Assembly: GCA_017613475.1 (NCBI GenBank)
Contig: JAGADT010000007.1
Coordinates: 1 to 15,024 of the forward strand
Direction: 5' to 3'
DNA length: 15,024 nucleotides
From: Desulfovibrionaceae bacterium
GTDB taxonomy: Bacteria > Desulfobacterota > Desulfovibrionia > Desulfovibrionales > Desulfovibrionaceae
Shown: positions 7,508 to 13,744 of the stretch, piece by piece
Position numbering within the stretch: the first letter of the stretch is position 1
How the letters are laid out: each line of letters begins with the position of its first letter
The notes under the pieces: generated by a model
Seen by the model: the letters and a program-made list of their open reading frames with translations, nothing else
The model's database searches: none
What the model was told of the DNA's origin: nothing
Translations under genes and position numbers: made by a program

Positions 7508-7753
7508 ATGACGAAGCTAAGCCCCAATAGCCTGCATTATTATGACCATGCCGTCACAGACCTGATGATGGAAAAATACGGCTTTGACCGAATGGAAGCC
7601 CTGCGGAAATTCATCGGGTCAAAAACACATGCGCTGCTGGAAGACCCTGAGAACGGGCTTTCTTCTTTTGGTTGCAACGGCATCTTTGACATTTGGGAAT
7701 GCGAAGCGGTTACAGGCGACCCGCGCAATTCCATCTACATACGGGGTGAGTGA
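7508..7753 (+). CDS. Small conserved protein of unknown function (81 aa)
   Basis: An 81-residue acidic, aromatic protein beginning 15 bases after the response-regulator stop, with GAGGAG eleven bases before the ATG. It has a helical N-terminal half (LHYYDHAVTDLMMEKYGF, then MEALRKFIGSKTHALLEDP) and a C-terminal FDIWECEAVTGDPRNSIYIRG tail. It reads like small proteins encoded next to DUF3791-type genes in Firmicutes gene pairs, some of which are suspected toxin-antitoxin partners, but I cannot name its family. Its TGA overlaps the ATG of the next gene (TGATG), so translation is coupled. Base composition is visibly less GC-rich than the regulator gene, in keeping with acquisition. No catalytic motif, signal peptide or membrane segment is seen. 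Confidence 0.8.
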   Translation: MTKLSPNSLHYYDHAVTDLMMEKYGFDRMEALRKFIGSKTHALLEDPENGLSSFGCNGIFDIWECEAVTGDPRNSIYIRGE

Positions 7754-8043
7754 TGAAGCTCTCGAAAATTGACGAAGAAATGTGGTTCTTTATCTATTTG
7801 CTGGAGCATTACGCGAACTATAAGGGCCGGCTCACCGGAGATGTCCTGCAGGAATGGGATCGGCTTGGGATAACGGATGAGATCTACAACGGCTATTTTC
7901 AATATCATCAGGAACGCATAGAGAACGCTTATGACGATATCGACTGCCTTGCCGCAACGGGAAAGCATCTGGCCAATGAACGCCTTCCCCGGACGACACT
8001 GCCAACAGCATTGCCAATGTCACTGGATGCGGCACCCAGATAA
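7753..8043 (+). CDS. DUF3791-like small protein with repeat-derived C terminus (96 aa)
   Basis: The ATG at 7753 overlaps the preceding TGA, with GGGG just upstream (a GTG one codon earlier is possible). Residues 1 to about 77 form an all-helical domain: EEMWFFIYLLEHYANYKG, then VLQEWDRLGITDEIYNGYFQYHQERIENAYDDID. Spacing of aromatic residues and the late ENAYDDID resemble DUF3791 proteins, often encoded beside ADP-ribosyltransferase-like DUF3990 genes in putative toxin-antitoxin pairs. No DUF3990 gene is present. The last ~15 codons lie within a DNA repeat that recurs at 8781 and are probably not native, so the protein seems to be a domain with a replaced tail. It is followed after 51 bases by the NADAR gene. 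The family call is moderate. Confidence 0.7.
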   Translation: MKLSKIDEEMWFFIYLLEHYANYKGRLTGDVLQEWDRLGITDEIYNGYFQYHQERIENAYDDIDCLAATGKHLANERLPRTTLPTALPMSLDAAPR

Positions 8044-8085
8044 GGAGCAAGGCTGGATGCGGGCAGCTGGGAGCAAAAAAATGGA
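7997..8085 (+). repeat. Direct repeat A (copy 1)
   Basis: Bases 7997-8059 match 8781-8843 with one mismatch in 63 (A at 8027 against C at 8811). Similarity continues to about 8085 with a 6-base length difference, through a GCAAAAAA[A/G]TGGA end. This copy supplies the 3' end of the preceding small gene and stops next to the GGAG ribosome-binding site of the NADAR gene. Its nature is unknown. Confidence 0.9.
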
Positions 8086-8094
8086 GACGCTCTG

Positions 8095-8568
8095 ATGCAG
8101 ATCGTATGCTTTCACAATCCTGATGAAGAAAACGGCTTCCTCAGCAACTGGCATCGTTCCCGCTTCACTGCCTGCGGCAGGGAATTTTCTTCCATGGAGC
8201 AATACATGATGTGCCAGAAGGCGCTCTGCTTCCATGATGAAGAAAGCGCCCGGCAGATCATGGAAAGCAGCGATCCCGCCCGCATCAAGGCGCTTGGCCG
8301 GCAGGTTGCGGGATACAATGAGCATTGGTGGAACGGCGTGAGGCAGATTATCGTTTACGAGGGCCTGCTTGCAAAATTCTCGCAGAATGCGGAACTGAAA
8401 GCCCGCCTCCTGGAAACAGGGAGCGCACTGCTGGCTGAATGCGCTGTGAAAGACAGGATATGGGGCATTGGCTTGTCCATGGATGATCCTGCCCGCCTGG
8501 ACCCCGCCAAATGGAAAGGGCAGAACCTCCTGGGCTATGCCCTGATGATGGCGCGCGCCAATATTTGA
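8095..8568 (+). CDS. NADAR (YbiA-like) family protein
   Basis: A 157-residue protein of the NADAR/DUF1768 family, normal in length. Family features are FLSNW near residue 15, FSSMEQYMMCQKALCFHD (31-48) with the conserved Glu 35 and Lys 42, the ALGRQV segment (66-71), W78/W79, a LLETGSALLAEC helix (105-116), DRIWGIG (120-126) and the closing KGQNLLGYALMMAR (141-154). Family members act as N-glycosidases: YbiA/RibX types act on riboflavin-pathway intermediates, and NADAR proteins paired with DarT-type toxins remove ADP-ribose from guanine. GGAG lies eight bases before the ATG. The stop codon lies inside the duplicated regulator end (8550-8694). With the two small genes upstream it makes a three-gene unit. 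The substrate is not visible; an ADP-ribose role is inference. Confidence 0.9.
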   Translation: MQIVCFHNPDEENGFLSNWHRSRFTACGREFSSMEQYMMCQKALCFHDEESARQIMESSDPARIKALGRQVAGYNEHWWNGVRQIIVYEGLLAKFSQNAELKARLLETGSALLAECAVKDRIWGIGLSMDDPARLDPAKWKGQNLLGYALMMARANI

Positions 8569-8694
8569 AAGCCGCTACCTTACCGCCCGGCTCCATGAAT
8601 GCGGCGGCATATCACGCGCCTTGCCGAAAGCATCGGTCTTGAACGCAGCTACCTGCACCGCAAGCTGAAAGCCTGCGGCATCAAAACGGAGTAG
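8550..8694 (+). pseudogene. Direct repeat DR2: decayed copy of the response-regulator 3' end
   Basis: This stretch repeats 7348-7492 of the regulator gene, beginning at GGCGCGCGCCA and ending at an in-register stop (TAG instead of TGA). A missing A in the GCGGC-ATATC stretch near 8609 shifts the frame, and no start codon or upstream part of the gene is present, so it is a gene fragment. The different stop codon and scattered substitutions mean it is not a fresh copy. It is either the displaced original 3' end of the regulator or an old duplication. The end of the NADAR gene overlaps its first 19 bases. Confidence 0.92.
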
Positions 8695-8780
8695 ACGGCA
8701 ATGCCGGCGGCATCGCCGCTTTTACCGGATTCCGGCTGCGAAAGGCTTTGCCAAAGGCTGGTGAATAACTGTCCCGATGG

Positions 8781-8865
8781 CACTGCCAACAGCATTGCCA
8801 ATGTCACTGGCTGCGGCACCCAGATAAGGAGCAAGGCTGGATGGCTGGCAGCAAAAAAGTGGAAC
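8781..8865 (+). repeat. Direct repeat A (copy 2), upstream of the first WYL gene
   Basis: Second copy of the repeat at 7997-8085, lying in the ~237-base gap between the regulator fragment and the first WYL gene. Read on the plus strand, the differences between copies (GGA/GGC, AAA/AAG and a 6-base in-frame length change) would be silent or in frame in the reading TANSIANVTGCGTQIRSKAG, which hints at a former coding sequence; the sample is too small to be sure. An AT-rich ACATTATACAAA follows (8869-8880) and could hold a -10 box (TATACA) for the WYL gene. Confidence 0.88.
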
Positions 8866-8931
8866 AGTACATTATACAAAAAAGCGCCTGATTCCGCGAT
8901 AAGGCAGTGTCTCACAAAGAAGGGATCGCCA

Positions 8932-10248
8932 ATGGAATACAGTGGGCTGATAAAGAATTTTGAAACGATACGGGAGTATCTCCGGGATTTCTATATTTTT
9001 GGCTTCAGGACCAGAAGCGATTTTACGCGCAGCAGCGCCCGCAAGTACGATAACGAGCGCCGGCGGGCGGAAGACTGGCTGGGCGGCGTCATGCAGTTCC
9101 GCACAACGGAAGCCGGCAAAATCCATTTCATTTCGGCAGACAGCCGCGTCATACCGCAAAACCCGCTTTACAAGGCCTTTAAGAACAAAAGCTTTACCGC
9201 CTACGACATTGCGCTGCATTTCCATATTCTCAATGCCCTGGCCGATAAGGAGGAGCATTCCCTCAGGGACATCGCAGAGCGTATTTCCGGCAGATGGCAG
9301 GCCGTTCCCGGCGCGCCTGATTTTCCAGATGACGCCACCATCCGCAATAAGCTCAACGAATATGTGCGCCTGGGCATCCTGCGTTCGCGCAGGGAAAAGC
9401 GGGCCATGGCCTACAGCCTGCGCCCCGCAAAAGCAAACCTGGGGGCGTACCGCGAGGCCATTGCCTTTGCCTCCGAAGCGCTGCCCCTTGGAGTAATCGG
9501 CTCTTTTCTGCTGGACAGCCTGGGCAGCGCCCCGCCATTTTTCAGCCATAAGCACCGCTACCTGCCTGGCGCCCTGGATGCGGAGCTGCTGCTGGCCCTC
9601 CTCGAATGCAGAAGCCATGGGCTCTGCGCCCGCATTGCCAGCCGCACAAAAAACAGCGGCGCCGTAAAGGACCTGGTGTTTCCGCTCCGCTTTTACCTTG
9701 GCACGCAGACAGGAAGGGATTACCTGCTTGCCTGGTCGCTCAGCGATAAAAAAATGCGCATGTACCGCATGGACCGCCTGACCAGGGCCGAGGCCGTGCC
9801 GGATAAGCCCCCCGGAACCGCCTGTGAAATGCCCACCCCAAGCATCCTTGAATCCTGGGCCGGCGACCTGCGCAAAAGGCTCTGGGGGGTCTCGTTCGGG
9901 AAAAATTTTTCCGACAATAACCAGGGGACACCGTTCCGGGGAGCAGCGCCCCTGGAGGAAATGCCGCCTCAGCGGCTTTCCATGACCATCCATGCCGGGC
10001 CTGACGAAAGGCATATTGTGCAGCGGCTGGAAAGGGAAAAGCGTTGCGGAGCCATCACGCAGCTGGATGCAGAAACCTGGCGCTTTGACGCGGAGGTGTA
10101 TGACGCCAGGGAAATGCTCCCCTGGCTGCGGACCTTTATTGGCCGCATCATCTCCCTGGACTGCAGCGATCCCGCGGTGACGGAGCAGTTCCATAGGGAC
10201 CTGGAGGCCATGTTTGCGCTCTATGGGGATGCAGGCGATGCTGTTTGA
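8932..10248 (+). CDS. WYL-domain transcriptional regulator, first of a pair
   Basis: A 438-residue regulator. An N-terminal block with RKYDNERRRAEDWLG (about residues 37-51) precedes a winged helix-turn-helix at about 91-165 (YDIALHFHILNALADKE, SLRDIAERISG, IRNKLNEYVRLGIL). The WYL ligand-sensing domain is at about 215-290 with PLRFYLGTQTGRDYLLAWSL and MYRMDRLTRAE. A C-terminal WCX-like segment (about 345-430) ends in PWLRTFIGRI. WYL proteins commonly sense nucleic-acid or nucleotide ligands and control stress and defence genes. The frame is open upstream to 8701, but AGGG seven bases before ATG 8932 and the usual family beginning (MEYSGLIKNF) favour this start; the extension would be repeat-derived. 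It overlaps the second WYL gene by 11 bases. Its target is probably the local operon and the DUF2828 gene. Confidence 0.9.
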   Translation: MEYSGLIKNFETIREYLRDFYIFGFRTRSDFTRSSARKYDNERRRAEDWLGGVMQFRTTEAGKIHFISADSRVIPQNPLYKAFKNKSFTAYDIALHFHILNALADKEEHSLRDIAERISGRWQAVPGAPDFPDDATIRNKLNEYVRLGILRSRREKRAMAYSLRPAKANLGAYREAIAFASEALPLGVIGSFLLDSLGSAPPFFSHKHRYLPGALDAELLLALLECRSHGLCARIASRTKNSGAVKDLVFPLRFYLGTQTGRDYLLAWSLSDKKMRMYRMDRLTRAEAVPDKPPGTACEMPTPSILESWAGDLRKRLWGVSFGKNFSDNNQGTPFRGAAPLEEMPPQRLSMTIHAGPDERHIVQRLEREKRCGAITQLDAETWRFDAEVYDAREMLPWLRTFIGRIISLDCSDPAVTEQFHRDLEAMFALYGDAGDAV

Positions 10249-11158
10249 CGAAGTGTACGGAAGCACCTACCACATTGTGGCCGCCCTCCTGCGCGAAGCG
10301 CTCAAGGGCGGGCTGAGCCTTGCGCGCCTGAAGGAGCTCACCGCCAGGGACGGCGCGGGCAAAGGCGCGGTCATACGCGGCGCCCTGGAAAACGGGGCGT
10401 GGCCGCTCCTCCTGCCTGATGGAACGCCCGCGGTTGAAAGCGTCCCCGGCCTTGCCCCCACCACGCTTGAACTGCGCTGGCTGAAAAGCATCTGCCAGGA
10501 CCCGCGCGTCAGGCTCTTCCTGCCTGAAGGTCTTGAAGAGGATCCGGACCTCGCGGCTGCTGAACCGCTCTTTTCCCCCGAATTCCTTGTGCACTATGAC
10601 CGCTATGACAACGGCGACCCGTTTGAGGACCCTGACTATATCCGGCATATCCGGCTTATCGTGCAGGCGCTCAGGGAAAAAAAGGCCCTGGTGATCGTTT
10701 ACCAAAACAAAAAGGGCACCTTCAGCAAAAAATTCTACCCGCATTCCCTGGAATACTCGCCCAAGGACGATAAATTCCGCCTCCTGGCCAGGAATGCGCA
10801 CGGGCTCCCCTACACGCTGAATGCGTCCAACATCAAAAACGTCATTCCCCAAAACGAACCCTGTCCCGCAGACATGGCCCCGCCACGTTCAGAAAAAAAA
10901 TCCCTCTTGCTGGAGCTTGTGGACGAACGGGACGCCCTGGAAAGGGCCTCCCTGCACTTCTCGGACCTGGAAAAAGAAACGTTCCGGCAGGATGAAAGCC
11001 ATTACCGCATAACGCTGCGCTATTATGAAAGTGATGAGGCGGAAATCCTGATCCGCGTGCTTGCATTCGGGCCGCTGCTTAAGGTTATCGGGTCGGATGC
11101 CTTCATCACGCTCATCAGGGAACGCCTCGCTAAGCAGAAAATGTTTGGGAACAAGTAA
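10238..11158 (+). CDS. WYL-domain protein, second of a pair
   Basis: A 306-residue protein whose start overlaps the end of the first WYL gene. In-frame ATGs at 10223 and 10229 also exist, but GGGG nine bases before 10238 and the family-like N terminus MLFDEVYGSTYHIVAALLRE favour this one. After a helical N-terminal region (about 1-130, with TTLELRWLKSICQDPRVRLFLP) the WYL domain lies at about 135-205: EKKALVIVYQNKKGTFSKKF, YPHSLEYSPKDDKFRLLARN and LNASNIKNVIP. A WCX-like C-terminal region follows (about 245-300: ITLRYYESDEAEILIRVLAFGP). The N-terminal DNA-binding domain is not obvious, so it may work as a partner of the first protein. Tandem WYL pairs of this shape occur in Firmicutes. A run of eight Ts (11168-11175) follows the stop. 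Confidence 0.9.
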   Translation: MLFDEVYGSTYHIVAALLREALKGGLSLARLKELTARDGAGKGAVIRGALENGAWPLLLPDGTPAVESVPGLAPTTLELRWLKSICQDPRVRLFLPEGLEEDPDLAAAEPLFSPEFLVHYDRYDNGDPFEDPDYIRHIRLIVQALREKKALVIVYQNKKGTFSKKFYPHSLEYSPKDDKFRLLARNAHGLPYTLNASNIKNVIPQNEPCPADMAPPRSEKKSLLLELVDERDALERASLHFSDLEKETFRQDESHYRITLRYYESDEAEILIRVLAFGPLLKVIGSDAFITLIRERLAKQKMFGNK

Positions 11159-11527
11159 ATTCGCACCTTTTTTTTCATGATCGGCACACCTGGCGGTGTT
11201 ATCCCTTTTTTCATGGAACGTGCCTACAGCAAGCTTCTTGCAGGAAACAGCCGGCACCTTGGCAAAGCGCTTCCGGCAGCAACGCCCGGACAATACTCCC
11301 TGAAGGCAGCACGCCTGGCACAGGCAGGCCCTTCACAGCCTAAGGAGCTTATCCTTTTGCTGACCCCAAAAGGCGCCGGGGCGAATGACGATCCCGGCAC
11401 TTTGAAGCGCTTCAGAACAGCAAAAGCACAAACAGCAGACACTGAAACGGGTATGCCCGGCAAAAGCCGGCCTTTATTGTGCTTTGTCTATCAGAAACAG
11501 CAGCGTTAAAATAACAACTTCAGCCGT

Positions 11528-11589
11528 AAGCCCGGCTTCATAAAAGCGCAGGCAGCATGCAGTTGGCGGAAGAGTCCTGAAGCCGGCTT
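11528..11589 (+). other. Long imperfect stem-loop
   Basis: AAGCCCGGCTTC (11528-11539) pairs with GAAGCCGGCTT (11579-11589) through 11 base pairs with a single bulged C at 11533, enclosing 39 bases. Each arm is itself nearly palindromic, so cruciform or two-hairpin alternatives exist. No promoter or terminator is clear around it, and the strand is unproven. Confidence 0.4.
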
Positions 11590-11741
11590 CTGCCTTCGGA
11601 CGAATGCAGATGCGCTTTATTCCCGAAAACCAGGCAAGGCGGCAGGCCTCCCAAAAGCACGTGCAGCAAACGCAAGCTCCAGGATATAAAGCGGGAAATG
11701 CTGACCCCGCGCGTGCTTTGTCCTGAACATGCGCCGGAGCC

Positions 11742-11876
11742 GGGGGCATGTGCCCCCAGGCGCAAAAGGCATCAACAGCAATACGGTTAACCCGGAGAGC
11801 CGCAGCAGCCTCCCGCCCTGCTCCGGGGCAAGGCCAGGTGCAGCACCGGTCTGGAAAATCAACGGTGCCTTGTTCC
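11742..11876 (+). other. Cluster of three stem-loops, possible structured RNA
   Basis: GGGGGC-ATGT-GCCCCC (11742-11757) is a perfect 6-bp hairpin. CCCGGAG (11791-11797) pairs with CTCCGGG (11821-11827). GGGGCAAGGC (11825-11834) pairs with GCCTTGTTCC (11867-11876) as a 10-bp stem containing two G-U pairs that form only in the plus-strand RNA; inside it ACCG (11845-11848) pairs with CGGT (11863-11866). The second and third structures share three bases, so they compete. The position, about 280 bases before a Ro60-like gene, makes a Y-RNA-like partner conceivable, but I see no tRNA-like T-loop. Hand folding only. Confidence 0.35.
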
Positions 11877-12076
11877 CAGTAACAGCCGGCTTTACGCATC
11901 AGCGGCAAAACCCAGGACATTCAATGGATATCAGCCAGGCGCGGCAGGACTGAAACACGTCCGCCTGCGCCTGTCTTCCGCTATCGGCCCGGGCCAGGCG
12001 TGGCCGGCAGATCCTTTGACAAACGCACAGCGAACGCAAGGAAAAATGCCGCCGGGCGGGAGCAACGGAAAGCGGC

Positions 12077-12116
12077 TGCAAAAATATTAACAATTATACT
12101 ATATTACACTCAAATG
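12077..12116 (+). promoter_or_regulatory. AT-rich promoter-like patch before the DUF2828 gene
   Basis: A sharply AT-rich island in GC-rich surroundings. TATATT at 12100-12105 can serve as a -10 box, with TGCAAA 17 bases upstream as a poor -35. An alternative is TTAACA (12087-12092) with TCAAAT (12110-12115). It lies about 35-70 bases upstream of the DUF2828 start, a sensible place for its promoter. I found no good sigma-54 -24/-12 site here. Confidence 0.45.
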
Positions 12117-12150
12117 AGAACTGCAGTCCATGCAAAAAGGAGATTTCGCA

Positions 12151-13611
12151 ATGTTGGAAGCCCTGAAAAACACCATGAATACGACCTATACTGAAAATGG
12201 AGCGCTGACCTATGCCGGCACAGGTTCAGACTGCCTTGACTTTTTTGCGGCTGCCGGGGCGCTCAGGAGCGCAAGCGCGGGGGACATCGTCACCCGTTTC
12301 AGCAGGGCCTATGCCGAAAGCGCCGACCTTGCGCTGAAAACGCTCTTTTTTGCCAGGGATATCCGCGGAGGACTGGGAGAACGCCGCCTCTTCCGCATTC
12401 TGGAGCGTTTTTTGGCTTTCCATGAACCTGACGCCATGACTAAAAACATTCCCCTTGTTGCAGAATACGGCAGGTTTGACGATCTCTTCGTCCTTTTTGG
12501 AACGCCATGCGAAAAAACGATGCTTGCCTATGTCAAGGCCATCCTCGACGCTGACATGAAAAAGCTGCAGGCAGGCGAGCCTGTTTCCCTGCTGGGCAAG
12601 TGGCTCCCTTCCGTCAACGCCTCAAGCAGCGAAACAGTCAGGACGGCGAAAAAGTTAGCCAGGTCCCTGGGCATGAATGACGCGGCGTACCGCAGGATGC
12701 TTTCGTCGCTGCGCGCCGGCATCAGGATCATCGAAAATAACCTACGCGAAAAGGACTACACCTTTGCCTATGAAAAGCAGCCCTCCAGGGCTTTGCTCAA
12801 GTACAGGAAGGCCTTCATGCGCAATGACTATGAGCGCTACTGCAGCTTTATGGATCGGGCTGCCGCCACCCCCTCCATCCTGCACACGGCAGCGCTCACC
12901 CCTTACGACATCGTCGCGCCCATTGTGAAAGGGCGCCCGCTTACACCGCAGGAACGCAGGGCCCTGGATGCAACCTGGAACGCCCTGGAAGACTTCACCG
13001 GCGATGAAAACGCCCTTGTTGTCTGCGACGGCTCAGGCTCCATGTACTGGGGCGGAATGCCCCTTCCCGCTTCCGTGGCGCAGTCCCTGGCAATTTACTT
13101 TGCCGAAAAAAACACCGGCGCCTTCCATAACCACTTCATCACCTTTTCAGAAAATCCGCGCCTCGTGGAAATCAAGGGCAGGGACATTTTTGAAAAAGTG
13201 AATTACTGCATGGGCTATGACGAATGCGCCAACACGGACCTGGCCAGGGTCTTCGACCTTATCCTTAAGGCAGCCGAAAGCCGGGGGCTTGCGCAGAGCG
13301 AGCTGCCCTCCAGGCTGTACATCATTTCCGACATGGAGTTTGACTGCTGCTGCGAAAACGCTGAACTGACAAACTTCGAATACGCTAAAAAGGCCTTTCA
13401 GGAGCATGGCTATGACCTGCCGCAGGTTGTGTTCTGGAATGTCCAGAGCAGGCATGTCCATCAGCCTGTCAGCCAAAATGAGCAGGGCGTCGCCCTGGTC
13501 TCCGGCTGCACGCCGCAGATCTTCTCCATGCTGAAAAGCGGCCGCATAGACCCGTACAGCGTCATGCTGGATGTGCTCTTCTCCGTGCGTTATGCCGCCA
13601 TCGCGGCGTAG
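12151..13611 (+). CDS. DUF2828 family protein (TROVE/vWA, Ro60-like)
   Basis: A 486-residue protein. The N-terminal ~280 residues form an all-helical TROVE-like region (LKNTMNTTYTENGALTYAG, FFARDIRGGLGERRLFR, KWLPSVNASS, YRKAFMRNDYERY). The C-terminal von Willebrand A domain has a complete MIDAS site: D293-G-S295-G-S297 in VVCDGSGSM, T362 in ANTDLARVF and D394 in IISDMEFD. Ro60-type proteins form a ring that binds Y RNAs and misfolded RNAs and takes part in stress RNA surveillance; DUF2828 proteins are related but little studied. An upstream in-frame ATG (12130) exists, but AAGGAGA seven bases before ATG 12151 sets the start. It stands alone behind its own promoter patch and ends in a strong terminator. 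The WYL pair upstream, same strand, may regulate it. Direct RNA binding here is inference. Confidence 0.9.
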   Translation: MLEALKNTMNTTYTENGALTYAGTGSDCLDFFAAAGALRSASAGDIVTRFSRAYAESADLALKTLFFARDIRGGLGERRLFRILERFLAFHEPDAMTKNIPLVAEYGRFDDLFVLFGTPCEKTMLAYVKAILDADMKKLQAGEPVSLLGKWLPSVNASSSETVRTAKKLARSLGMNDAAYRRMLSSLRAGIRIIENNLREKDYTFAYEKQPSRALLKYRKAFMRNDYERYCSFMDRAAATPSILHTAALTPYDIVAPIVKGRPLTPQERRALDATWNALEDFTGDENALVVCDGSGSMYWGGMPLPASVAQSLAIYFAEKNTGAFHNHFITFSENPRLVEIKGRDIFEKVNYCMGYDECANTDLARVFDLILKAAESRGLAQSELPSRLYIISDMEFDCCCENAELTNFEYAKKAFQEHGYDLPQVVFWNVQSRHVHQPVSQNEQGVALVSGCTPQIFSMLKSGRIDPYSVMLDVLFSVRYAAIAA

Positions 13612-13625
13612 CGCCGCCCAATCCA

Positions 13626-13657
13626 AGCCCCCGCCGAGTGCCGCGGGGGCTTTTTTT
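13626..13657 (+). terminator. Strong rho-independent terminator after the DUF2828 gene
   Basis: AGCCCCCGC (13626-13634) pairs perfectly with GCGGGGGCT (13643-13651) over an 8-base loop and runs into seven Ts (13651-13657). It begins 14 bases after the stop codon and ends the plus-strand transcript ahead of the convergent phosphoesterase gene. Confidence 0.93.
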
Positions 13658-13744
13658 GCGCCGGAAGGGACGTGCAGCCAGCCTGGCGGCAGGTTCCGCG
13701 GCACCCTGGCAGATGGCATGGCATCAAAGAAATGCACAATGCAT

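Larger units (their letters stand above)
11159..12076. other. Gene-poor region between the WYL pair and the DUF2828 gene
   Basis: About 920 bases without a credible protein gene. Open frames exist on both strands (for example 110 codons at 11177 and 148 codons on the minus strand at 11920-11474), but their products have odd compositions, no recognisable motif and no good ribosome-binding sites. Near the left end, ACACC-TGGC-GGTGT (11186-11199) is followed six bases later by a TTTTTT run, a weak terminator candidate for the WYL transcript. AGCCGGC occurs four times (11249, 11465, 11581, 11884), mostly within hairpins. Several stem-loops are described separately. The region could hold a structured RNA, an upstream regulatory region or gene remnants. 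Confidence 0.6.

Noticed and set aside
8777..8803. Sigma-54-like TGGCAC...TTGC elements in the direct repeat
   Set aside because: The GG to GC spacing is not the required ten bases on either strand, so it is not a -24/-12 promoter.
7493..8931. CRISPR array, integron attC or IS element as the cause of the repeats
   Set aside because: Only two copies of each repeat, no regular spacers, no terminal inverted repeats, and no transposase or integrase frame.
8872..10266. 464-codon minus-strand open frame
   Set aside because: Antisense shadow of the first WYL gene, with no recognisable motif.
11177..11509. 110-codon plus-strand frame in the gap
   Set aside because: No ribosome-binding site, no motif and low-complexity-like composition.
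11474..11920. 148-codon minus-strand frame in the gap
   Set aside because: Unusual cysteine- and tryptophan-rich composition, no plausible start context and no family resemblance.
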